Part shown: one piece after another, positions 1-18,448 of the stretch | Layout: each line of letters opens with the position of its first letter | How positions within the stretch are numbered: the first letter of the stretch is position 1 | NCBI GenBank assembly: GCA_963170055.1 | Contig: CAUJGJ010000376.1 | Span: 2,222,643-2,286,642 of the forward strand | DNA from: Halisarca cf. caerulea | Taxonomy: Eukaryota > Porifera > Demospongiae > Chondrillida > Halisarcidae | DNA: 64,000 nt | Direction of reading: 5' to 3' | Notes under the pieces: generated by a model | What the model was told of the DNA's origin: nothing | The model's input: only the letters and a program-made list of their open reading frames with translations | Database searches by the model: none | Position numbers and translations under genes: made by a program

Positions 1-830
1 CTCGCCACTTTTCTCCTGCCGCACCCGCGACAAGCTGTCTAGGCGTGGCGCGGGGGCGACTTCGTGGACCTCTCGCAGAGGCCGGACTCGACGTGGACAA
101 TCTACACAATCGTACGCACTCGCGACGAGCACTGACACAAACCCCTTCGAAAACGGGCGACCGCACCACCACCCGAAGGCTGGTGCGGTCCGAGACTAGC
201 CTGGCTCTGGCTCGAGCTGTCGGAAGCGACCGGAGAGTTCGCGGCCAGCTCCACAGCCGACAGCGAGGCTAGAGTGCGTCGGTTGGCGGGTCGAAGAATT
301 TCTGTGTTCGCCTGCGACCCAACTGGACCGGGGGAGCGCGGACTCGTGTCGGAGGGGTCGAGACTTCACATCTTCAAACCGGCTCTCATTTTTCAACTGC
401 TCCCCTTATAGTAGTCAACTACTATGTTGCGCACGTCTTCCGGAGGGTCGATCAACAAGGCGCAAGGTATCCGACTTGGCCTATGCATTTTATCGTTTGT
501 CTCGCGCAAACCTTGCTGTTGCACTCAGAGCATTCGAGTTGCACCGTTAAATCACGCGTATAGTCTTGCGAGTGGCTCCTCGACAATTGTGGGGCGGGAA
601 CGACCGTTCAAACAGCGCAAAAAATACGTCAAGTTCGCCCGGGACCTATAGACACAGGGAAACAGCCACTTGCGGGAGACTCACCACTGTGACAGTGGAA
701 AAGTCCCGAGCAGCCCCCACAGGCTGGAGCTACGGTAGCCCTGTCGTGTTATGGACTATCCCAACAACTAACTTACTTAGGTTCGAAAGGGAACTTCTGG
801 CTCTGCGTAGGTACCTACTCGAGACTTGGA
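1..830. other. GC-rich left edge, no gene recognised
   Basis: The first 830 bases are clearly richer in G and C than the rest of the window, with many CG dinucleotides. Short open frames exist on both strands but none is longer than about 100 codons or shows a domain I recognise. A short SINKAQG peptide near base 450 recalls the TINKSQG motif of PIF1/Helitron helicases, but its surroundings do not match. It may be the decayed end of a mobile element or transferred or contaminating DNA at a contig edge. Confidence 0.4.
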
Positions 831-906
831 GGAATGGAATCCCGAATCCTCTATACTCACATACACTCGAATGCATGTGAGTATAGAGGATTCGGGATTC
901 CATTCC
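831..906. repeat. Perfect 32-bp inverted repeat (fold-back)
   Basis: Bases 831-862 are the exact reverse complement of 875-906, with a 12-base loop. An imperfect outer extension (GAGACTT before, AAGTCTC after) lengthens the arms. It marks the junction between the GC-rich left edge and AT-rich DNA. It could be a MITE, a fold-back transposon end, or a chimeric-read artefact. Confidence 0.85.
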
Positions 907-2570
907 CCCCCAAAGTCTCGGTCAAGCACAACAGCCCCGAGTGTACACATGCTTCAGCAGCGTCGTGAGGAAGAGAATTAAAAGAATCAAGGAAGATTAT
1001 TAAAGTCTTCCTCCCATGACAAGTTGAAAGTGACCAGTGGAAGCTGCATTCACAGCTAGAGGAAAAGTGCTTCCATCTGGCTATAACTGCTCTGCCCACA
1101 GAAGACACGGTTCATTCCTTCACAAGGGAGATTTCCATGAGGCAACACATCTGCGGTATGGATAGCAGCCAGGGAGAATGCTGAGAAAATGTGCATGTAT
1201 GTGGCAAGCATTGGATCATTCCATGATCTGCCCCGAAAGAGGTAAATTAAATGTGGTAGTTTCACAACTAGGCTACATCATATGAGCTCCACAACATCAG
1301 TTTGCCACACAACGTGGGCAAAGAGCCAAGAACCCCTCGGTCTTCATCTGGTGAGCCTGAGTTTATTAAGGTAAACGACGGTCGTGTGAATCGTGAAATG
1401 GTACCCACTTAGATATAGCTATGGCAGATCATTTCAGGGGAGATGGACAGCGTGCATTCGATGCAAGGTTTTCTTCTATGATCCTTTAAAGCACAGAGTA
1501 CCATCAAACCAGCATAATTGAAGCCTGTCACAGACAATGCTTCAATTATGCAACTGCATAATTTAAGCATTGTCAGGAAGCAACTGTTGTCCACTATTAG
1601 GCCATGCAAAATTAATTTTATGTTTCTGGTCCCCTTCCTGGCCAAAAAAAATTCAAATTGGTGAAAAAAGAAAATTTAACCTTTTCTAAAAAGAAAAGTC
1701 AGTGAGCATGCTGGGTTCAAACCCTGACCGAAATATTGTAGCCTATCAAGTAAAGCATGTGTGCTCAGCATGAACACATGCACAACCATTGTGTTATTGT
1801 GGACTGGTGGCTGCCTGGTTCCATACAGGCATGCACTCCCCATCTAATTGTGCTGTATAAAGTTTGTATCATCTTTCAACTTGCTTCAATTCAACTTTCC
1901 TTGTTAGCATCAATAGTATCTGTTCACAGATATAAGGAATATACTTGCATGAATGCGTTTGTCAACGACCAGATTGAAATACAAATAAAATAAAAACCCT
2001 GGTGGCCTGGTCAATTTTCAAACATGTCCAAGACCAGAAACATATCAATAATTTTACTTTGTGTGGCCTTATGATATAGTTTTCGCAACATTGCGATGAG
2101 CTCCCCCGGCTGCATCAGTGACCTACAAGAGCCTTGCATCGCTGTCCAAGAAGTGCCCATGACGCTGCCCTTGGGATGGTGACGACAACCACCCATAACC
2201 AAGGGCATGCAGTTGCCGCTGCAACTGCAGACCACATGCTCATTTTCTGTCCGGTCTTTGATAGAAAAGACTGCAAAGGCCATGCACACTGATTGCCGAC
2301 CGGACAGGTTGCATACCTCGTAGGGCACCGCCAAGTCCTGTTCTGTGTTGCCATGTGGAAGATGGCATAACAAGCTATATACAGCTCCAATTCCAGTTTC
2401 TCGGCACTGATTTCCCGGCACGCATTCTGTGCAGGCAACATGGTGCGTGGCAAAAGGTTGCGGCTTACTTTAGTAATATCCTCCAAAAAGGAGTGTAGGT
2501 CTTGCATGCCACATACATGAAATAATTGGCTATTAGTTCATAGTTTGCGCGTGCAGCAGATAGCAGGGAT
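907..2570. other. Intergenic, no gene recognised
   Basis: AT-rich DNA without a recognisable protein. On the minus strand, 2507-2011 is open in two frames for about 130 codons, but the peptides resemble no family I know and lack codon or domain signals. A short inverted repeat lies near 1515-1570. Confidence 0.4.
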
Positions 2571-2574
2571 GCAA

Positions 2575-2850
2575 CGGGATCCTCGGTACTGCACTTGTCA
2601 CTGTGCCGTTGCATCCATTCCTCCAATTGTACGCGCTATGATTCCCATGCCTCACACCTCATCAATCAATGCTCCACATCTTCCACTTCACCACTGTCCC
2701 GTTCTTCGCACACTCTCCCCTCTCTTGTCACACCTCTCTCTCCATCTTCCCGTATCAATTTCAAATCCTGCTGTGCCTCCTCTCAGTTTCATCGTCCTCC
2801 TCCAATCTTTTGCTTCCTCCCCGCGCGAATGCGCTGCATGCTTTATCGTG
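2575..2850 (-). pseudogene. LINE C-terminal remnant
   Basis: Read on the minus strand, the peptide carries GGTAGFEIDTGRW and, after a frameshift, CEERDSGEVEDVEH followed by a stop where W is expected, then LMRC. This matches the C-terminal zinc-finger-like block of the better preserved LINE at 56.6-57.4 kb (GGTATFQVELGRW, then CKEC...GHWLLRC). At least two stops and one frameshift make it dead. The family assignment rests on this internal comparison and on general knowledge of LINE C-termini. Confidence 0.6.
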
Positions 2851-3045
2851 ATCTGTGCCATCCCCAAACGCTCCTCGTTGATGCAGCGAATAGATTTCGC
2901 GAATATTTGGGGTCGGCAGAGATGCTCCGAGCCTGGTAAGCAGGGAGACTGAAACTATCCCTTAGAGCGACGCATACAAAGCGTCATGTACGGCTCCAGC
3001 AGTTTAGAACCACCCTCCTTGTGAACAAGCCGTGCATGCATGCAT

Positions 3046-3128
3046 ACCCCCCGCCTTGATGCGTTGTTTCAACAGACAGTCCGGGAGAGCGGGGGGGGGG
3101 CTCTCTCTGCTGAAACAATGCATCAAAC
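3046..3128. repeat. Imperfect hairpin with poly-G loop
   Basis: TTGATGCGTTGTTTCAACAG at about 3056 is the near reverse complement of CTGCTGAAACAATGCATCAA at about 3108. The loop carries a run of nine G. It sits between two LINE remnants and is probably a small fold-back element. Confidence 0.55.
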
Positions 3129-3419
3129 TACCGGTACCTCCGAACCCGGTCCACTTTTCGCAAACTCCACGTCATGAAGAATAGCGAATTTCTGAATGGA
3201 GGAAGACAGTGGTCAGCCCAAAAATTACCGCATAAATTGCGCATATCGTCTCCGAGCTGGCAACTGCAATTTAACCAAAACTTAATATCTTCGCCTTGGA
3301 ATACGGTATTACGTAGCTCTTCGGGTATAACTGAAGGGAACCTCGAAACTGTCCATTCAACCATAGCGTACTAGGCCACCGCTGTTAATAGGATCGGTAT
3401 GCGAGGAGGGCCGAACGCC

Positions 3420-3830
3420 GGGGGTGATTTATTAGAAATATACTTGCCAATGGGCAGATGGAGAGCAAATTCGAGTAGGTGGAAGGATATTGTGCAGATT
3501 GTGTGGAGAGGATCCTGAGGATGAAGATCAATGTATAATAGGACGTGCAAAAGGCTAGATGATTACAGGTTTTTGATGTACCTAGAGAGACGCAACATCA
3601 AAGTTATATGGGAAGACGATGAATTGTGGAGGGTCATAGGAAAACCAAAGGCAGCAGAGATTCCGCATAGGATGTGGAAAGCCAGTTTGAACAACCCAGA
3701 CTGCACATACTCAACTCAGTCACCTCCTGCACCCTGCAATATGGAAAGTCCACACTATCATCATGACATAGCATTCATCCCAGGAGAATTCCGGAGAGTA
3801 CTACAAATTTGCATTCCAGGGAAGCCCTGA
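3420..3830 (+). pseudogene. LINE C-terminal remnant, plus strand
   Basis: The translation shows MGRWR in one frame and CRLCGEDPEDEDQCI in another, the GRW and CxxC pattern of the LINE C-terminal block. The open frame from about 3531 to 3830 (ERRNIKVIWEDDELWRVIG) probably belongs to the same element. Frame changes and the lack of the upstream polymerase show a truncated copy. Its 3' end runs into the fold-back at 3783-3945. Confidence 0.45.
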
Positions 3831-3945
3831 GCTATTGTATGTGGAATTATATATTATGTGGGATTCCCACATAAATATATAATTCCACATACAATAGCTC
3901 GGGCTCACCTGGAATGCAAATTCGTAGTACTCTCCGGAACTCTCC
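3783..3945. repeat. Long inverted repeat, ~80-bp arms, almost no loop
   Basis: The arms 3783-3863 and 3865-3945 are reverse complements with a handful of mismatches and one short indel, centred on base 864 of the 3-kb block (GTGGGA-T-TCCCAC). The sequence would form a near-continuous hairpin. The left arm overlaps the LINE remnant, so the right arm looks like an inverted copy of the LINE tail. The arms differ slightly, which argues against a purely technical fold-back artefact. Confidence 0.8.
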
Positions 3946-4759
3946 TTGAATATACATTGCTCACTGCTGTATCACTCCACCATCCACTGTACTCTGATGG
4001 TACCACCTCACTTGAAGACATCCAGAGTGCATATATCCCATGCCTGCATGCAATCTCCGTATCCCCATCAGAAATCGGCACACACAAAAGCAGCCATTAA
4101 GGTTAAACTTCAAAATTTGAATTGCATTTGAACTCTCTACACAACACACACCCTGCATCACAGTGTTGACCGCAGACCTTCATTCATTGACTTACAACCT
4201 GTTAAGCACAACCAATTGATTGCTTGATTGATTGTTCCAACAGCACCAGTGCCAAGATGTTCCTCTCTTTCAACAGCAGTGCCAGAGTGACCCACAGAGT
4301 TGCAGTTGAGGGATACAAAAGGGCCAACGGTCGGGAAGTTTCCGCAGACAGAAAGATTTGACACTCTCCGCATTATAAGAATGTTGCCAATTAAGCTCAG
4401 TGTTACATCTCACACATGACAAGCATGCATATAATTTCTTCTATAGCTTTGCTATGGTCACAGGCAAGTACAACACATGCATGGGCCTATCGGACTAAGT
4501 TTGGGGTTAGGATATCCAGTAACCCAAGGCGGCTCGGATACCTGAAAATGCCTGTCCGCACATGTCCCACAGTACTCTGAAGTGATGATGGTGGGGTAGA
4601 TCATCATCAGGCACGCATCTCAACAGTCTGCTCTTCAACTGATGGGAGTTAATGATCAAGTTGCTTATGTGATACTGATTTGGAGGGAGCACCAACTGAC
4701 TGCTGGTGAAGGGGACAAAACTGCAAATTATGGCTGTCCAAGAATAATTAATTGAACTT

Positions 4760-5225
4760 GACCATACCCTCGCCTCAAGAAGAAAGGTCCACTTGGCTCA
4801 GGCTGTTTTCTGATGCATGCCTTCCCGGTCTCCCACTCTATCTCTCTGAGCTCTTTAGTGCTCCATCTTCACATCTACTTCCTCGTGTGTACTCAATCTT
4901 CCGCCTTCTAGGATTTCTTTTGCTCAAAAGGCTTTTAGTTTCACTGGCGCGTCACTTTGCATGGAGAACACTCCCAAGCAGCATGCAAAATTGCAAACAT
5001 TTCCCCATCTCTCCACTTTTTCTTCATTTTCAATTATTTACTACTTCTTTACTTGTTTGTTTTCATACATTGCATGCCCAACATTGAACTTACTTTCCTA
5101 TTCCCTTTTCTTTACTGCAGCGCGTATTCAATACCAATGTAATATGCTTTTTTCTTTTCTTTTCTGGCCGGGTGCCTGTAAAAGTAGACACTGGCTAAGG
5201 GCTTCCCGGGTAGAATAGGTATACA
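4760..5225 (+). pseudogene. LINE C-terminus and 3' end
   Basis: Near 4815-4990 the frame reads LPLYLSELFSAPSS followed by RHFAWRTLPSSMQN. This fits the end of L2/CR1-type reverse transcriptases (PSYLSDLF, then a basic linker, then a W-N-S-L-P block). The piece ends at about 5161-5220 with a GGTGCC...TGGCTAAGGGCTTCCCGGG tail shared with two other places in the window. Only the last roughly 150 codons and the 3' UTR remain, typical 5' truncation. Confidence 0.6.
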
Positions 5226-5229
5226 CTGA

Positions 5230-5925
5230 AATGATACGGGATGGCACTTAAAGGAATATTGTGGATAAAGGAATCATTATCTTATGTTCTCATACCCATT
5301 GGAAAATGTTGGATATAGGAATACTTTTTGGTCCAAGGGGTATGCTATCAAGAGTGTTCCACTGTATACCGGATAGCTGCCACAATTGGTCTCCCTGCAC
5401 CATGCATCTGCACCCAATAGTCGATCCTACGGTCACGTAATCTTTGCCCAAACTTTTACAGCCTATACATCAGCACCATTATATACCACCCAGAAGCATC
5501 AAGCAGTATGGTTACAGTAACTATAATATTTACACTGGAATACTGTTAAGACAAACTCTCTCGCTGCAAAATTTCTTATAATGAAAAGTTCAAGTTCAAG
5601 GCTAGCAATCAGCATAAATTAAGTTCTGTTAATTAGATAAAATTCCCTTATACAAGATTAAACATTTAACGATGCATGGCCCATTTAGTTTCACTTCAAG
5701 AGGGCCGGCTCCATGCAATGTAGTTCAAATTGTGCAGGTAAGCATTCAGAACAAACCAGTATACTTCATAGACAAAAACACTACGTGTCAAATGCATGTG
5801 GCCTTTGCTTCCTGTGCTTTACGCATGCATAGACTCACAAACAAGTAACTCCTTATAGATCGCTTTTATAATTTAAATTGGCCTAAGGATGTACGCAATA
5901 TCCCTGTGTGGCCTCTAAATTAGTT
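5230..5925. other. Intergenic, degraded repeats
   Basis: No gene seen. The stretch 5240-5370 (GGATAAAGGAA, TGGATATAGGAATAC, then GTTCCACTGTATA) resembles the eroded pogo-like MITEs described elsewhere in the window. The rest is AT-rich single-copy-looking sequence. Confidence 0.35.
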
Positions 5926-5929
5926 TCCC

Positions 5930-6054
5930 CCAACCCACTTTTTCGGCCTTTTGTCCCTTTCTGTGTTCTGGGTGCCACTTACAGCAGCCCCTGGCTAAAG
6001 GTTCCCCAGGTTAAGTAAGAATACCCTACCCTACCCTACCCTACCTACCCTAAA
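5930..6054 (+). repeat. LINE 3' end with (CCCTA)n tail
   Basis: GGTGCC...CCCTGGCTAAAGGTTCCCC at about 5970-6010 matches the LINE 3' end found at 5161-5220 and 60010-60060. It is followed at 6023-6054 by ACCCT units in tandem, as expected for the short tandem tails left by CR1/L2-type LINE insertion. Confidence 0.6.
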
Positions 6055-6526
6055 TACAACATCGATCAATGATTCATGAATGGCAGGAAAGGCTGATCAT
6101 GAGGTGATATGAAGTCATCATGACTTATAACCCCACCATTGCCGCATGACATGGCTTGATGCACGTCATGTGTATAGCCAGCTACACTCATGCAATTTGT
6201 AGGGAAAGGAAATGTACTAGCCATTGTAAAGTAGAAGTGCTGTAACACTACATTTAAAATTAATGTTATGATATCAGTATAATGCCTTTTTATAGCTGCT
6301 TCGTTTGGGCCGCAATGATGCTTGGGCATAGAAGTGTCCCTATCAACAAAGGCCCTATCCACATTCTAACCACCTGCCTTCCAAACATATCGATATGATT
6401 ATCTTCTAAGCCCCTGTTGACTGCAGCAATTACTTCATGTGCCTCATAATACTCTACAACTACATACATCTACCCTATACAGTGTTCTCCCCAGAAAAAA
6501 AATCAAGGGATATGGGGTTTCACTTG

Positions 6527-6895
6527 CTACCGCACGTACGTGCACGTGTTGTAGTTATAGCGTCCCCAATATCCCATGCCACATTTAAATCGTGCATGTA
6601 TAGAGTGTGATCTGATGTGCCTCATGCGATTAAATTCATCAATTGGTGGTCCTTTAATGGCAATCGTCACAAGGCAATTCAGAATTTTACTTGAAAATTG
6701 AATGCTGGCATCAGTTTTAATACACAACAGAGTAGACAAGCCACCTTCGCAGTTCACAGTAGACATTGGCATAAGACAAATTGCTGCTAGCTTGCTGAGG
6801 TTAGGAAAGAGTTTGGTGTGCATTCTGCCCACGAGCTCACATGGTGATAGTTGCACACAACCAAGCATCACTTGTTTGGCTTCATTAGTTATCAC
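6527..6895 (-). pseudogene. hAT transposase C-terminal fragment
   Basis: The minus-strand peptide contains LFPNLSKLAAICLMPMSTVN, then CEGGLSTL, then IQFSSKILNCLVTIAIKGPP. This is the hATC dimerisation region of hAT transposases and of ZNF862/SCAND3-like domesticated relatives, where the usual form is YPNLSKLA...CERGFS...RL...LNSLL.I...GPP. Only the last ~100 residues are present, with no catalytic region nearby, so it is a dead fragment of a cut-and-paste transposon. It reads from right to left. Confidence 0.75.
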
Positions 6896-7179
6896 TTGTG
6901 TTCTCTATAGTATTGCTACTACAGTATTACAATAGTAATATGTATAATTTAAATCCTGCACTTCTGTGACCTAGACACACATGATATTGGAAGGCTTCCT
7001 TTAGTTTCGAAGGCATATTGGCCGATATGCCTTCAGCAAGGAAGGCATATTGGGCCAATATGCCTTAACGTATGTAGGCAGAACCCTGCTATGAAGAAAG
7101 CCACTTGCATGCATGTAGCGGGGCTCAACTTTGTGCCCACATTCTAAGGTAAGGTGGCTGCCTCTTTACACACCTGTTG

Positions 7180-8790
7180 ATAACTGTCATGAAGCGCACG
7201 ACAATCACCACGCAAAGTCAACTCAATATAATTCAAACAGCTCCAACTCGAGCAATAGCTACAAAACTCAGCAAAATCAAACCATCTTTTCTAACAAACC
7301 GTACATTCTCACCTGCATCTCCGCCACCTGTATCCACCATGGTCCTCACTGACTTCAAACTATCATCCGTCTCCTGCTCACTTTCGAAGTCCTTGGACCT
7401 CAAAGCATTGCCACCCAAAACATCAATACCATTCAAGTCAGCCTCAACCAGACCACCGCAGCTGCCACCCTTCCCCCCCCCCCTATCAACACCACTCTCC
7501 ACACCATTTCCGTTGGCAATGTCCTCATCTGCAACACCATCTCCATCACCAACACCATCAACTGCCAATTGAATTCCATCAACTCCAGCCAAATCCACTC
7601 CTCCAAGCCCAATAACCTCACTATCCTGGCTTTCACCCTGTACCTCAGCATTGAAGTGTTCCACATCATACTCCTGGTCACCACCCGGGGTTGCCTCCCC
7701 CTCAGGTTCCAAATCAATCTGTTTGGGTTCAATATTCCTGACCTGACTCCTAGTCACTACTGCCAAGCTATATATCCTCCCCACCACTAACTGGATCATC
7801 TCTCAGCTGACCTATAACAAATCTCCACCAAGCAACACTGCCACCGGCAGTTCAGGTGGCACGGCAACCTTGGCCACCTGATCCAACTTTCCCACTTGCA
7901 GACAGACCTCTGCTGTTGCATAGTGTGTAGTGTCACCATGCACACATGCACCTCACCGGTACCACATCACCTGGCACCCATCTACCTCTACTCACCAACT
8001 GTGATGACACCAGCGTCCTATCACCACCTGTATCAACCAGCATCTGCACCCTCTTGCCATCCAGTTGGCCATATTTGATGAACTTCTCACAGTAGGGGTT
8101 CCACTCAACCTCCGAGCATGCCATGACCGTAGGTTGTGCTGCTACATTGGACTCCTTTCGTGTTGGACAGTTGTACTGTCACACCAAATCTTGTCCCCCC
8201 TAAAAGTTGTCCAGCGTGGGCGCTTATCGAATGCAAACTCTATTCCGTCGAGGCGTTAGGGTTAGGGTTGCATGGGTTAGGGTTTAGTATTGATGAAACG
8301 ATAGGGCCGGGGACAACTTACGGCAGGGGACCATTCATGGCATTACAGTACATTAGGTGTCCAAACTTTCCACATTGGAAGCACCTTTTGTCAACCTTAA
8401 TGTTGGTCGTCACCTGCCTTCCAGCACCATACCCATTACCTACACCATTACCAGACTGGGTACTCACACTTCCTCCAAAGCCACTATTACTCCGCCCACC
8501 ATTCCTACCATGCGCACTACCAGCAGAACCACCACTGTTCCTACCTCCAAAATTACCATCACTCCGACCACTGCTGCTATCAGCCACCTGACCTACACCT
8601 CGCCTGGAGAGCATGTAGTCATCCGCCAACTCTGCCATCCGCTCCAAATTTCCTGGCTTCCTGTCCTTCACCCACACGACCATCCCCTCTGGTAGAATCT
8701 GGTAAAACTGTTCAGCAGTTATGAGATCCTCCAAGCTGAGCGGTTGATTGGTGCTCCAGCGCCGCAGATGTTCCTGTAAACGTGTCATGA
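7180..8790 (-). pseudogene. LTR retrotransposon gag-protease remnant (SCAN-like)
   Basis: Read from right to left, 8788-8318 encodes a SCAN-like capsid segment (LITAEQFYQILPEGMVVWV, then LADDYMLSRR), a Gly/Ser/Arg-rich linker and a zinc knuckle, CFQCGKFGHLMYC, one residue shorter than the canonical CCHC spacing. At 8124-7933 a retroviral-type aspartic protease follows, with the catalytic DTG in VQMLVDTGGDRTLVSSQLV. At 7799-7233 an acidic spacer begins with LAVVTRSQ, as seen at the protease/polymerase join of Gmr1-like Gypsy elements. Frames shift between blocks and the polymerase is missing, so it is non-functional. SCAN domains of vertebrate zinc-finger proteins derive from this kind of Gag. 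Confidence 0.7.
8253..8287. repeat. Interstitial TTAGGG telomere-like tract
   Basis: GTTAGGGTTAGGGTTGCATGG is followed directly by GTTAGGGTTT, four near-perfect metazoan telomere units inside the retrotransposon remnant. Confidence 0.7.
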
Positions 8791-9640
8791 GCTCACGATG
8801 CGTCTCTCCTGGCCGTTTCCGCTCGTTCCGGAATTTCCGTCGTCTGCTCTAGCAAAGTAGTGCCACCGGTACCACATTGCAGAGGATACTGTTGTGGTAC
8901 CTATAACAATGAAAGGAAGTGGCATGTCACAAAACAGAGAATCTGATTCAGTCATTCTGCCATCACTATTTGCCTGCCCAAGGGTACGATTTATGACATG
9001 GGAAGTATAAGCTGAATTGCCATAGTCTCATTCTTGGTGTGGATAGTCAGTGAGCATTATTTAGAGAGGACATTTCACAAACCCAATAGGGCTGGTCTCC
9101 CCACGTTTCCTGCATGTCGTAAAACATGCACAGTGAATCGGCAAAACCCAACACATACCAGTACAACAAGTGAAGTCCACATGTACTAAATAGGCAAAGT
9201 TGAATCTGTTTCTGTCTATAAGTGTGGGAGAGGTGGAACGGAGAATCATTAATATAAATCTATCTGGTCAGTCATTAAGCTGGAGATTCAGGCAATGGCT
9301 GGACTGCCAACTCTTTTCCACCTTTCTGTCATATACAGAACTGCCTGCAATGATCCATGCACTCAGTGACATTATTGATGAAGAGGCCACCAATGGAGTT
9401 TGCTGGTGAATACCTAGCTCCAATGCCTTCAATGGTCTTGAACAGTAAAGCACACTGGCAAATATCAATAGTTCAGAGTCAATCCTGTTCATCAATGGTG
9501 AATGCATTCTTTCCGGAAAGAGAAATACCCACTGGCCCAGCCAATATATGCCACGGCCACTTTTTCACTGATCCAATGCCTCCAGCAGGATCGAAGCAGA
9601 TATGGAGTAGGTATGGTATGCAGAAGACTCCGTTGCTGGT
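8791..9640. other. Intergenic, no gene recognised
   Basis: Short overlapping frames on both strands (for example 9200-9409 plus and 9507-9268 minus) give peptides with no recognisable family. Probably more eroded transposon sequence. Confidence 0.3.
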
Positions 9641-10500
9641 GGCGATATTTGACAACTTCAAAGATGAGGGACGAGATTGTGGAAACAGGCCTAGCATTTG
9701 AATATTATGCAAACCCTGTAAACACATGGCACTGGCCTGTGAACACTGCGAATACAGCTAATGAGTTGATGTATGTCTCTTTCTGATATGTGTGTCCTCT
9801 TTGTGTAGAAATCATGGCTGCCAGTTATCCTTATACTTAAACTTATCCTAATCGATCTAGCATGTCGAAGAATTTCTACAACTGCGAATACAGGCTTACA
9901 TGCTGTGAAGGACAATAAACATGAAAATGCAATGAAACAGTTTGGGGATAAAGGATGTTACCCACCATATGGAAACAGAACCATCCCTACAACCCTCACA
10001 GGGGAAATGCTAAGCGGCAGCTGCGCATGTGCTAACACCAAGGATAAAGTCAAATGTATACCGGGTTCTGGAAAGCACATCACTATATGCACTTTGGACA
10101 CAAGGGTGTTCAACTCACTGCATGGTGTCGTACAATTAACAGAACAAACAACTGGAGGCAGTTTACCAACAGCGCGAAAGAGAAAGGAGAAGGGTGTACA
10201 AGCAGCGAATCTGGGAGATTGAAGGAAGCTCTTCAGTTCACAACTCTGGGCCTCTCGACCACAGGGGAATGCGTGGGATCAGCATCAAAAATCTTTTACA
10301 AGAAGCTGGCAGCCATGATTTCTACAAAAAGAGGACACACATATCAGAAAGAGACATACATCAACTCATTAGCTGGATTCGTTAAAGACTCCCTTTTAGC
10401 CTTCTTAGATCAGGGATCAGTGCAATCAGAGCGACCACATCAGAGTATCATTATTTATGCTGAGGAGTCTTTAGCCACAGGCTATAAAGATTACCCACAC
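9641..10500 (+). pseudogene. Retroelement C-terminal remnant with inverted duplication
   Basis: Near 10285-10440 the plus strand reads IFYKKLAAMISTKRGHTY followed in another frame by RLPFSLLRSGISAIR. This is the tail of the reverse-transcriptase family that also lies at 32.1-34.3 kb and 54.5-55.6 kb. A 67-bp piece of that tail (10306-10372) is repeated in inverse orientation at 9758-9824 with one mismatch. Stops and frameshifts break every frame. Confidence 0.6.
9758..10372. repeat. 67-bp inverted repeat flanking ~480 bp
   Basis: The arms are 9758-9824 and 10306-10372, identical after reverse complementation except for one base. The near identity implies a recent inversion-duplication or gene conversion, although the retroelement around it is decayed. 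Confidence 0.8.
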
Positions 10501-11221
10501 CTACACCACCAGCGCCAACCATGATTGCCATTGTCACCAGCCATGGAGCAAGCACAGATTTTGACATCTATTATTTAGCTTGCCAAGATACTCTGATCTG
10601 ATTGTATGCTGTTTACCAGAAAATGCTGTCTGAAATCTGCAATGGTCACATAAACAGTTAGACTTAAATCGGCTTCCATCCACACATAAAATACTCAATC
10701 ATTTCACAAGACTGCAAATATTTCACAATGTTAATTATGTCTTCCTCTCCCTAATAATCACATTCCTCTTCATCTTCAAGACCACCTGCTTGGAGTCAGG
10801 CATGTTCTCGATCCCGTTCATTGCAAATTTCAGTGCCAGACGAATTTCATCCTTAAAATCATATTCAGCTGCATGAGACACATGCTGTGTAGTATGATTT
10901 ATCTTATGCCAACACTGGAAGATATTCTTCCAGTGTTGGCATAAGAACAAGTACAACTACTTGTTCTTTCGTTTTCTCACCAAGTCCACTGTTTACATCT
11001 ATGGAACTTTCATACATCCTGACCTATTGCTACAATTTTAATACCATAAAATTGTTTGCACTATTTGTCCTGCTTGACTGTAGCCAACAACATAGATTTC
11101 GTTGATTTCCATGCCTGTAGTCTGACTTGGAACCACCATAGATAATCCACTGCTCCCTCCTATACGGTAATTAAATCAATTATAATTTTTGGCCATGTAT
11201 GATCACGTGATCTAGCAAAAT
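10501..11221. other. Spacer upstream of KIAA0825 homologue, with hairpin
   Basis: No gene seen. At 10903-10945 a perfect 19-bp hairpin with a 5-base loop (CTTATGCCAACACTGGAAG and its reverse complement) is followed directly by a second 10-bp hairpin (AGAACAAGTA...TACTTGTTCT, 10944-10967). The last few hundred bases before 11222 should hold the promoter, but I recognise no core element. Confidence 0.45.

Positions 11222-18448
<7,227 letters not shown>

Noticed and set aside
424..651. PIF1/Helitron helicase remnant (SINKAQG)
   Set aside because: Only seven residues match; the following VGIYL...FSHGQLYVALSR region is absent in all three frames.
2011..2507. Minus-strand gene of ~130 codons
   Set aside because: Two overlapping frames are equally open, no homology is recognised and there are no matching splice signals.
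7177..7799. Plus-strand genes in the Ser/Thr/Pro-rich stretch 7177-7800 and 8136-8700
   Set aside because: They are the antisense of the retrotransposon Gag-protease region, which has recognisable domains on the minus strand.
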